A program made the position numbers and the translations under genes. From an uncultured Fibrobacter sp. (GTDB lineage Bacteria; Fibrobacterota; Fibrobacteria; Fibrobacterales; Fibrobacteraceae), in the NCBI RefSeq assembly GCF_937877005.1, contig NZ_CALEFV010000274.1:1-36917 (forward strand): 36,917 nucleotides of DNA, in the 5' to 3' direction. Positions 30,767-36,917 of the stretch are shown one piece after another. The notes under the pieces are model-generated. The model searched no databases. It saw only the letters and a list, made by a program, of their open reading frames with translations, and was not told where the DNA came from. Within the stretch, counting starts at the first letter, position 1; each line of letters starts with the position of its first letter.

Positions 30767-32152
30767 CTAACCGCAGCGGGTCTTTTTCGTGTCGGTCCCG
30801 ATATAGTCGGGATAGTCGTTGTCAAAGCAGGCTGCGCAGTAGTTCTCGCCTTCACCGGTGCATTCCTTCATGCCTTCGACGCTTAGGTAGCCGAGGCTTT
30901 CGACACCGAGCATTTTTGCGATTTCATCGGGCGTCATGGAACTGGCCGCAAGTTCGCCCTGGCTCGGAAAATCCATGCCGAAGAAGCAGGGGTGGGCTAC
31001 TGGAGGCGATGCGATGCGAATGTGGACTTCTAGGGCACCCGCGTCGCGTAGCATCCTCGAAAGAATCTTGAGTGTGGTTCCGCGTACGATAGAGTCTTCC
31101 ACGACGCAGACTCGCTTGTTCTTGAGTACCCCTTCGATGGGGTTGAACTTGAGTTTTACCTTCTGTTCGCGCACATTCTGTGTAGGGTCGATAAAGGTGC
31201 GGCCCACGTAATGGTTGCGGAGTAGGCCTATTTCGAAGCGAATTCCGCTTGCCTGCGAATAGCCAAGCGCGGCGGTTGTGGCGCTGTCGGGAACGGAAAT
31301 CACGATGTCTGCGTCTACGGGACATTCCTTGGCGAGTTGCTTGCCCATTTTGCGGCGGATCTTGTCGCAGCTTTGTTCAAAAATTTTGGAGTCGGGACGA
31401 CTGAAGTAGATGTACTCAAAAATGCAGTGGGCGAGTCTGTCTTTGTGGGTGAATCGCTCGGAATGTAGACCGTTCTGTGTGATGGTGAGAAATTCTCCGG
31501 GCTGGATGTCGCGAATGTAGTGGGCTCCGAGTAAATCAAATGCGCAGGTCTCTGATGCGACGCACCAGGCCTTGCCTAGGCGGGCTATGGAAAGCGGCCG
31601 GAATCCGAAACCATCCCGGGCGACATACATGGTGTCCTTGCTGATAAAGACGAGGCAAAAACTGCCAGTGAACTTGGTTACGGCCTTCTTGATGGCTTCT
31701 CCCAGGTCGTCGGCGTGTGTGCGCGCGATTTCGTGCAAAAGGATTTCTGAATCGGAGGTGGTCTGGAAAATGTGGCCGTCCGCTTCCATTTCGGCGCGAA
31801 GTTCGGCTGCGTTGGTGATGTTTCCGTTGTGGGCGACTGCAATCTGGCCCCATTTGCAACTCACGAGAATCGGCTGCGCGTTGGCAAGGGTCGAAGCTCC
31901 GGTGGTGCTGTAGCGGACATGGCCGATGCCTGCGAAACCCTGCAGTTCATCGACATTGTGTTCTCGGAGGAGTGTTGAGACGAGCCCCATCGATTTTCGG
32001 ACGCGTACCTTATCTCCGTCGGTTACGGCAAAGCCTGCGCTTTCCTGGCCTCGGTGCTGCAGGGCGTAAAGCCCCATAGTAACATTGCGGACGACGTTAT
32101 CGCCGTTATAGATGCCGATAACGCCACATTCTTCATGTAATTCTTCGAGCAT
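30767..32152 (-). CDS. purF: Amidophosphoribosyltransferase
   Basis: Catalyses the first committed purine step: PRPP plus glutamine to phosphoribosylamine. 461 residues, of the Bacillus-like type with propeptide and iron-sulfur cluster. Cys9 after the short propeptide MLEELHEE is the glutaminase nucleophile (CGVIGIY). The glutaminase domain has HRGQESAG, GHVRYSTTG and HNGNITN. The PRPP loop is VCVVEDSIVRGTTL. Cysteines at AHCIFEY, HPCFFGMD and YCAACF fit the four cluster ligands. GAGG before ATG 32152 fits. The upstream region carries a sigma-54 promoter and one activator palindrome; the 78-nt leader has a CACCC/GGGTG hairpin. Confidence 0.96.
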   Translation of the reverse strand: MLEELHEECGVIGIYNGDNVVRNVTMGLYALQHRGQESAGFAVTDGDKVRVRKSMGLVSTLLREHNVDELQGFAGIGHVRYSTTGASTLANAQPILVSCKWGQIAVAHNGNITNAAELRAEMEADGHIFQTTSDSEILLHEIARTHADDLGEAIKKAVTKFTGSFCLVFISKDTMYVARDGFGFRPLSIARLGKAWCVASETCAFDLLGAHYIRDIQPGEFLTITQNGLHSERFTHKDRLAHCIFEYIYFSRPDSKIFEQSCDKIRRKMGKQLAKECPVDADIVISVPDSATTAALGYSQASGIRFEIGLLRNHYVGRTFIDPTQNVREQKVKLKFNPIEGVLKNKRVCVVEDSIVRGTTLKILSRMLRDAGALEVHIRIASPPVAHPCFFGMDFPSQGELAASSMTPDEIAKMLGVESLGYLSVEGMKECTGEGENYCAACFDNDYPDYIGTDTKKTRCG

Positions 32153-32199
32153 AATGCCTCTTCGGAATGGATGTCTTCTCTACCTCAAGGGTCGTAGCC

Positions 32200-32213
32200 C
32201 ACCCGGACGGGTG
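32200..32213 (-). other. Hairpin in the purF leader
   Basis: CACCC-GGAC-GGGTG, perfect 5-bp stem, about 50 nt before the purF start and inside the predicted leader. No known purine riboswitch consensus was recognised. Confidence 0.4.
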
Positions 32214-32241
32214 CAAGCGGGAAAACGGACTCCAATAGAAT

Positions 32242-32257
32242 GCAAAATCTGTGCCAA
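32242..32257 (-). promoter_or_regulatory. Sigma-54 promoter of purF
   Basis: On the minus strand TTGGCACAGATTTTGC then AT, correct -24/-12 spacing. It differs from the dapF promoter at one base over 16. The start would be near 32230, a leader of about 78 nt. Confidence 0.8.
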
Positions 32258-32300
32258 ATTGACCAAAAAGACGAAATTTAGGCGAAATTCGATATATTAT

Positions 32301-32334
32301 ATGGAAAAGCCCTGGTTAAGCATAACCAGGGTTT
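32301..32334 (-). terminator. Intrinsic terminator after the VWA lipoprotein gene
   Basis: CCCTGGTTA/TAACCAGGG (32310-32318 with 32323-32331), loop of 4, followed on the minus strand by CTTTTCC. It overlaps the edge of the purF activator site. Confidence 0.75.
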
Positions 32335-32348
32335 ACAAAAAACGTAAA
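32332..32348 (-). promoter_or_regulatory. Palindromic activator site upstream of purF
   Basis: TTTACAAAAAACGTAAA has the same TTTAC-N7-GTAAA form as the dapF sites. Its centre (32340) is 85.5 bp upstream of the GG of the purF -24 element, the same distance as the proximal dapF site. Only one clear copy is present. Confidence 0.65.
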
Positions 32349-32355
32349 GGAAAAG

Positions 32356-33723
32356 CTATTCCACGTATTTCTTGATGAGCCTTACCATCAGGTCGGCGAG
32401 CTTTTCCACTTCGTGGTCACCGACACTGGCGTCGATATGGTCGTTGCCGATGCCGCTGTCGTTGGTGATGAACACGTACGTGCCGCCTGTTGCGAGCTCA
32501 AAGAACCGCAACATGAATTCCGTATCCTTGTCTACGCCGCTCGCTGCCACAGGGATAATCTTGATGCCGTTCTTGGCGAATTCCTTGATGGATTTCTGGA
32601 GGCTCTCGATGACGCTGCCTTCGTGATGGGCGGGGGCGTCGAGAATAAGGAATGCGATGCGTGCGCGTGCGGATTCGTTCCATGAAAGTTCCTGCAGTGC
32701 GGTCTCAAGTGCGGAGTGTACTGCTTCGGGATAGTCGCCGCCGCCGTTTGCTTCCTGCTTGGAAATGTATTCGCGAGTCGTGGACACGTCGCTGGCGAAG
32801 TTCTCGCCGCGCGTAATGTACACATCGCTCTCGTCGCGATAGAACAGTGCCGCCGTGCGCAACTTGGCGTCGTTGCCCGAACTGGCGTGGTCGATGATGT
32901 ATTCGAGGTCGGATTTGAGAAAATCGATTTCGTCGCCCATTGAGCCGGTGGCGTCCACGATGAATGCGATGTCTGCCGCGGCTTCGGCCTGCTTGGCACT
33001 GCTTGTGATGACGTTGACGTTGAGCGAATCATCGTCAATGAGGGTGAGCTTGACGGGGTCTTTGGATACCACGCCGTTGACTTTCAGCGAGAAATCTTCT
33101 TTTTTCAAATCCTTGCTTGAACCTTTAAATAGACTTATCCAGCAGTAGGCGAAGCCGGAATTGTCCGTCTTTGCGGCGAACTCTACCGCGCTGCCGTTGA
33201 GGAGTTCCACGGAAACATTGGCTAAGGCGGCTTTGTTCTTGTCGACGACTTGCACGGCGACAAGAGTCTTGGGGAAAATTTTCCAGTATTCCGGCATGCT
33301 GCTGTAGCTGTTGCTGTCAAGGGTTGCTGCCCAGGAATTCCAGTTGTCCAGGTCGTTCCACTCGCTGGCTGTGAGCAGTCCAGATTTCCTTTCGTTGGAT
33401 TCTCCGCTCCAGTAACCATCGCCGTAGCCTTCTTCGTAATCCATGCCAGGTGCGGGGACAGCGGGAGCGATATCGCCCTCGTAACTATCGGATCTGACGG
33501 CTTTATCGGAACTCATTTCGTATGAGTAGTCCTCGGTGGCGGTGAATTCGAGTTCGTCGGTGCCGGTCCCGGGCGTTTCGAAGGTGTTTACGGTCTCGGT
33601 GGTTGCTGTTTTGGAGCCATCGGCATCATCATCGGCAACGGCGTTGCTGGAACTGTCGTTGCTGCAGGCGATACACAATAGTGTAAATGCGGTCGTTAGT
33701 ATGGAAAAAATTTTCTTTTTCAT
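32356..33723 (-). CDS. Lipoprotein with von Willebrand factor A domain
   Basis: 455 residues. Signal peptide with lipobox CIAC (Cys20), then a low-complexity Ser/Asp/Thr linker and an Asp/Tyr/Gly-rich region to about 150. A beta-sandwich-like segment at about 150-240 (TLVAVQVVDKNKAALANVSVELLNG) resembles carboxypeptidase-regulatory or Ig-like modules. The VWA domain spans about 248-450. Its MIDAS is DATGSMGDE starting at Asp257, with the later acidic site in FLILDAPAHH and GGGDYPEAV. VWA lipoproteins bind partners through a divalent metal; the partner is unknown. GGGAG before the ATG and a TTG-N17-TATATT promoter are visible. Confidence 0.9.
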   Translation of the reverse strand: MKKKIFSILTTAFTLLCIACSNDSSSNAVADDDADGSKTATTETVNTFETPGTGTDELEFTATEDYSYEMSSDKAVRSDSYEGDIAPAVPAPGMDYEEGYGDGYWSGESNERKSGLLTASEWNDLDNWNSWAATLDSNSYSSMPEYWKIFPKTLVAVQVVDKNKAALANVSVELLNGSAVEFAAKTDNSGFAYCWISLFKGSSKDLKKEDFSLKVNGVVSKDPVKLTLIDDDSLNVNVITSSAKQAEAAADIAFIVDATGSMGDEIDFLKSDLEYIIDHASSGNDAKLRTAALFYRDESDVYITRGENFASDVSTTREYISKQEANGGGDYPEAVHSALETALQELSWNESARARIAFLILDAPAHHEGSVIESLQKSIKEFAKNGIKIIPVAASGVDKDTEFMLRFFELATGGTYVFITNDSGIGNDHIDASVGDHEVEKLADLMVRLIKKYVE

Positions 33724-33746
33724 AGGTCGTTCTCCCTTTTTTATCG

Positions 33747-33775
33747 AATATACATTTTCTATAAAACAAAATCAA
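33747..33775 (-). promoter_or_regulatory. Promoter of the VWA lipoprotein gene
   Basis: On the minus strand TTGATT (33770-33775), 17 bp, TATATT followed by CG (33745-33752), and a leader of about 17 nt with GGGAG. Confidence 0.65.
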
Positions 33776-33896
33776 CACTTTTTTGATGATTTTTGCGATT
33801 TTGCTTAATATTTTTCAAAAGAAAAATCTATATGAAACAAATTGTTCTATATATGGATTCGGTTTTCGCTGTTAACTCAGTCTAATAAAAAGGGGC

Positions 33897-35210
33897 TTAC
33901 TTTTTTTCTTCAAACGGAACCAAGGAAACGCAGTTCCGCTTTTTCTTGGACATGTAGAGAGCCTTGTCGGCATAAGAGAGCATGTCTGAAACGGTTCCAT
34001 TTCCGTATGTTCCGCCAAAGCTCATCGTTAACTGTACATCTGGGTGATTTTGAAGTTTAATATTTTCCGCCAAAGCGCGCATCTGTTCAAGTCTGATTTT
34101 CAGCACTTCATGACTGATGCCCCTGAATGAGATTAAGAATTCGTCGCCGCCATAACGCACGACGCGGTCCAAATTACGAACAGACGAACTTAGTATTGAT
34201 GCCACGGCCGCAAGGGCCGCATCCCCGCACTGGTGGCCGTAGTTGTCGTTAACATCCTTGAAAAAGTCAATATCGGCCATTACAACGGCTTGACAATTGC
34301 ATGATGCTAGTTTATCGTCAAAATACTTGCGGTTCATCACTTGAGTCAACGAATCCTTGTAGATTTTGTCATTTATTTCTGTGATTTCGCTATTTTTATT
34401 GGTAAAACCGAATACAATTGTTTCTTCGCCGGTTCGTACAACCTTTATTTCGACGTACTGACCGATGTCATTGTGAAATATTTTGGACGAACTACATCCA
34501 ATTTGCAGGTGCTCTTTAATATACGACTCGTCAAGCACTTTTCGAATGCTATCCCGATCCTCTTCGAGAACGGTCGTATTGATGTATTTCTCAGCAAGTG
34601 TATTGAACGATGGCAGTTCTTTCGGGAGGCAAAGTGCTTTTTGAGCTCGATCGTTAATGCGGAATATTTCCACTTTTCCCGTTGTAAAATCGACACAGGC
34701 GACGGAGGCGTATCCGTCCATGAGCGCATTAATCATGTTTTGCTGTTTGCGGTTCTGCTCCAGGAGCTCCTTCTCTTGTTCCAATTTTGTCATTTGCGCG
34801 TTCACGTTTTCGACAAGGTACAGGACTCGGCGTAGTGGCTTTTCTTCGCCAATGCGGACAAATATCGCCTTGCTCCAACCGTGTATCTTTCCATGAAAAA
34901 TTTCTGAAATAACATTTGTATTTTTCAGGCGTTCCGGCAATGTTGAAAGCGTCGTAAAATTCTTGATAGTCTCAACGCTTTCTGGACATGCAAGGTTTAC
35001 CATGATATTGGTAAAACTTTCTTGTAGGGAACTGCTGGATTTCATGAACTTATCGATGAATTCATTAGTCTTGATGGGGAATGCGGTTTGATCCTTAAGG
35101 TCTAGCACATGCATCGAAATGTACAGTTCAGTTGTGGCGTAAGTTATAGCCGTGAAAAACTCCGCAGAGTTTACAGGATAGTCTGCTATAAATTTTGGGC
35201 AATTGTCCAT
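33897..35210 (-). CDS. Diguanylate cyclase (GGDEF domain) with N-terminal sensor region
   Basis: 437 residues, no membrane segment. An N-terminal region (1-135) has no clear family. A coiled-coil at about 136-160 (LEQEKELLEQNRKQQ) is followed by a PAS-like segment (about 160-270). The GGDEF domain begins DSLTQVMNRKYFDDKL, has ADIDFFKDVNDNYGH, and carries RYGGDEF (354-358 for GGDEF). An inhibitory I-site R345-x-x-D348 stands five residues before GGDEF, so product feedback is likely. All residues needed for c-di-GMP synthesis appear intact. No obvious Shine-Dalgarno; a TATATTTT motif lies upstream. It is monocistronic. Confidence 0.93.
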   Translation of the reverse strand: MDNCPKFIADYPVNSAEFFTAITYATTELYISMHVLDLKDQTAFPIKTNEFIDKFMKSSSSLQESFTNIMVNLACPESVETIKNFTTLSTLPERLKNTNVISEIFHGKIHGWSKAIFVRIGEEKPLRRVLYLVENVNAQMTKLEQEKELLEQNRKQQNMINALMDGYASVACVDFTTGKVEIFRINDRAQKALCLPKELPSFNTLAEKYINTTVLEEDRDSIRKVLDESYIKEHLQIGCSSSKIFHNDIGQYVEIKVVRTGEETIVFGFTNKNSEITEINDKIYKDSLTQVMNRKYFDDKLASCNCQAVVMADIDFFKDVNDNYGHQCGDAALAAVASILSSSVRNLDRVVRYGGDEFLISFRGISHEVLKIRLEQMRALAENIKLQNHPDVQLTMSFGGTYGNGTVSDMLSYADKALYMSKKKRNCVSLVPFEEKK

Positions 35211-35308
35211 AGCATTTACCGAAAAATTGTTATTCCCGATACCTTAAAATATATTCATTTTAATGAAAAAGATTAAAACTGTCCATAAAATCTAGGCTTT
35301 TAGCCGTT

Positions 35309-35797
35309 TTAAACTTCAATATAATGCGGAATAATATCTTCGTAGCTCCCGTCCTTGAGCAGGAATCCCTTGGGGATTACGCCTAGCTGCGTAAAGCCTA
35401 GCTTTTTGTACAACTTCAGTGCAGACGTATTTGTCGCGACAACCGCATTGAACTGCAAAATCCTGAAGCCGATTTCCTTCGCCTTCGCAAGGCAATCCTT
35501 CACGAGAAATTCACCGATATGCTGGCCACGCTTGTTCTTCTTCACCGCATAGCTCGCATTCGAAATGTGTCCGCAGCGCCCGACATTGTTCGGATGGAGA
35601 ATGTACAGCCCCACAACTTCGCCGGAATCTGCATCGATAGCGATTCCCGTGAATGACTGAGACTTGAAAAAGGCGTCGCCCGTCTGCGGGTCAAGCAAAT
35701 CCATTTGCGGAAACGCGATGCCGTCTTCAACGATATCGTTCCAGATTTCAATCGCGTCGTTGATATACTTTGTATTATATTGTTCAATTTTAAGCAT
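35309..35797 (-). CDS. GNAT family N-acetyltransferase
   Basis: 162 residues. The acetyl-CoA binding motif is in YAVKKNKRGQHIGEFLVKDC (R/Q-x-x-G-x-G/A pattern). Beta-4/5 segments (FTGIAIDADSGEVVGLYIL) and the C-terminal KLYKKLGFTQLGVIP, typical of GNAT enzymes, follow. The substrate is unknown; the N-terminal EIWNDIVEDG resembles phosphinothricin or amino acid acetyltransferases. ATG 35797 has AAGGAG 10 bp upstream. It begins 19 bp after the LysR stop on the same strand, so the two are probably co-transcribed. A short GGCTAAAAGCC hairpin follows. Confidence 0.88.
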   Translation of the reverse strand: MLKIEQYNTKYINDAIEIWNDIVEDGIAFPQMDLLDPQTGDAFFKSQSFTGIAIDADSGEVVGLYILHPNNVGRCGHISNASYAVKKNKRGQHIGEFLVKDCLAKAKEIGFRILQFNAVVATNTSALKLYKKLGFTQLGVIPKGFLLKDGSYEDIIPHYIEV

Positions 35798-35816
35798 GAG
35801 AATGATCTCCTTTTTT

Positions 35817-36698
35817 TTATTCCCCCAGCACGTGCCGGAGCGTGTCGAGGAAAAGTTCGCCCGCCCGCGTGAACTGCTGGCCCCGCCGCCAAATGATGTA
35901 CATGTTGGTGGTGAGCTCGGGCATGAGCGGCCTGAAGCACAGGCGCGAACTGCGGCTCGTATCCACAAGGCCGTCAAAAGTGAGCAGGTAGCCCGTGCCC
36001 TCTTTGGCAAGCACCGAACCGTTGTACGAAAGATCCAGCCCCACAATCACGTTCAGCTTCGAAATATCGTCGCCGAACCATTTCGGCAAATCCGCCACCA
36101 TCGCCTGGCGCGACGCCATCAGCGGCTTGTCGAGCAAGTCCTTCGGTTCGATGAAATCCCGCCTGGCCAAAGGGTCGTCGCGACGCATCACCACGCCCCA
36201 ACGGTCCACCGAACGCACCGCAAGGCAGTTGTACTTTTCCAAATCGACGTTGTCTACAACCACCGCAAAATCAAAAATGCCCTTGTCCAGCTTTTCCAGG
36301 GCGCGCTCGCTGTCGCCCGAATATAAGTTGTACTTAATCTTCGGATAGTCGTCCCGGAGAATCGCGATGCACTTCGAAAGAAAATTCACGTTCCGCGATT
36401 CCGCGCAGGCAATGGCAATTTCACCCACCACCTCGTCTTCCTTCAGCGACTTGAAATCCTGCACCGTCCTGTCTGCCATCGAAAGGATATCCTCCGCACG
36501 CTCCCGCAAGAGTTCCCCCGCAGGCGTCAGCCGAATCGCGTAGTTCGTGCGCTCGAAAAGCTTCTCGCCCAGTTCCTCCTCCAACTCTTTGAGCTGGCGA
36601 CTCACCGTCGGCTGCGTCACGCAAAGATTATCCGCCGCGCGCGAGACATTCCCCAACCGCGCCGCCTCCAGAAAATACCGCAAAACTCGAAGTTCCAT
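35817..36698 (-). CDS. LysR-type transcriptional regulator
   Basis: 293 residues. N-terminal winged helix-turn-helix (ELRVLRYFLEAARLGNVSRA, then QPTVSRQLKELEEELGEKLF), linker helix, and a substrate-binding domain (VGEIAIACAES to the end) with the usual RDDPLA loop. The closest architecture I know is the CynR/CbbR-like group; the effector is unknown. ATG 36698 is preferred over a TTG at 36704. It is divergent from the gene starting at 36892, and a T-N11-A operator array lies between, so it probably controls that gene and perhaps itself. GNAT is downstream in the same unit. Confidence 0.93.
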   Translation of the reverse strand: MELRVLRYFLEAARLGNVSRAADNLCVTQPTVSRQLKELEEELGEKLFERTNYAIRLTPAGELLRERAEDILSMADRTVQDFKSLKEDEVVGEIAIACAESRNVNFLSKCIAILRDDYPKIKYNLYSGDSERALEKLDKGIFDFAVVVDNVDLEKYNCLAVRSVDRWGVVMRRDDPLARRDFIEPKDLLDKPLMASRQAMVADLPKWFGDDISKLNVIVGLDLSYNGSVLAKEGTGYLLTFDGLVDTSRSSRLCFRPLMPELTTNMYIIWRRGQQFTRAGELFLDTLRHVLGE

Positions 36699-36779
36699 AC
36701 CCAAAAACTAATAAAATTCAAGCCCCGGAGGTATGAAATCGCAAAAATAAAGCCCGGAAGGAATAACTAAGGCTTGTGA

Positions 36780-36807
36780 AAGCATACTTTCCATGCTTTA
36801 CAAGCAT
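36780..36807. promoter_or_regulatory. LysR-type operator array
   Basis: Three half-sites: AAGCAT (36780-36785), ATGCTT (36793-36798), AAGCAT (36802-36807). The last two form ATGCTTTACAAGCAT, a perfect dyad with the T-N11-A spacing of LysR recognition sites. Its centre is about 66 bp before the predicted start of the plus-strand gene, the usual LysR activation position. Confidence 0.6.
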
Positions 36808-36830
36808 ATCTAGTTATGAAAACAAAGTAT

Positions 36831-36858
36831 TTGCAATATCTGAAAAAAGAGGTATATT
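36831..36858 (+). promoter_or_regulatory. Promoter of the right-edge gene
   Basis: TTGCAA (36831-36836), 16 bp, TATATT followed by TG (36853-36860). The start is near 36866, with GAGAGGAAC as ribosome-binding site in the leader. Confidence 0.6.
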
Positions 36859-36891
36859 TGAACATGTAAAGACTTCAACCGAGAGGAACCT

Positions 36892-36917
36892 ATGAAAAAA
36901 GTATTGGTCTTGTCCAG
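36892..36917 (+). CDS. Start of a gene cut by the window edge, possibly a flavodoxin-like reductase
   Basis: ATG follows GAGAGGAACCT, and only MKKVLVLS plus a partial codon are visible. This start is common in flavodoxin-family NAD(P)H-dependent reductases (MKKVLVLSSSPR...), but eight residues cannot prove it. Its position, divergent from a LysR gene with an operator between, fits a LysR-regulated enzyme. Confidence 0.55.

Noticed and set aside
35798..36046. N-terminal extension of the GNAT protein to 36046
   Set aside because: It would overlap the LysR gene out of frame; AAGGAG and the conserved N-terminus support ATG 35797.

Overview
The window looks like a chromosomal segment of a Fibrobacter species (phylum Fibrobacterota). 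Three gene types point there: a lipoprotein with two FISUMP ('Fibrobacter succinogenes major paralogous') domains, a TIGR02147-type protein translationally coupled to it, and a PorU-like C25 peptidase of the type IX secretion system. Lysine/DAP synthesis by the aminotransferase route (dapL with dapF) also fits. Coding density is high, many proteins are lipoproteins with an N-terminal lipobox, and I saw no rRNA, tRNA, CRISPR array, transposase or prophage gene.

Layout. 1-2.2 kb: truncated endonuclease I gene, folC, LPP20-like lipoprotein. 2.3-7.2 kb (minus): CobW-type GTPase with a His-rich loop, GH3 NagZ-like lipoprotein, mitochondrial-type aconitase. 7.2-8.2 kb: a terminator hairpin preceded by a CCUCCU-containing stretch, a small acidic orphan gene, and a non-coding block with two tandem 95-nt units that fold alike with compensatory changes. 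8.2-11.6 kb: ilvB-ilvN (minus) and thiD (plus). 11.8-15.7 kb: TIGR02147 gene and FISUMP lipoprotein. 15.8-20 kb: typA, a degenerate receiver-domain protein, a lamin-tail lipoprotein, a GGQ release-factor-like protein. 20-26.6 kb: a four-gene plus-strand cluster around the PorU-like peptidase. 26.7-32.3 kb: dapF, dapL, a sigma-54 enhancer-binding protein, and convergent purF. 32.3-36.9 kb: a von Willebrand A lipoprotein, a diguanylate cyclase, a GNAT acetyltransferase, a LysR regulator and the first codons of a divergent gene.

The most interesting signal is a probable local sigma-54 regulon. dapF and purF each have an almost perfect -24/-12 promoter (TTGGCAC-N5-TTGCA). Each also has a 17-bp palindrome of the form TTTACR-N5-YGTAAA whose centre lies exactly 85.5 bp upstream of the GG of the -24 element. 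dapF has a second copy 31 bp (about three helical turns) further upstream. The gene between them, downstream of dapF-dapL with no terminator seen, encodes a GAF-AAA+-Fis activator with an intact GAFTGA loop, so it is the obvious candidate activator and may regulate itself. Second is the pair of covarying RNA-like units after ilvN. Other regulatory signals are a LysR-type T-N11-A operator array at about -65 of the last gene, and a recurring TTG-N17-TAnATT / TAnnTTTG promoter pattern that often sits only a few bases from the start codon.
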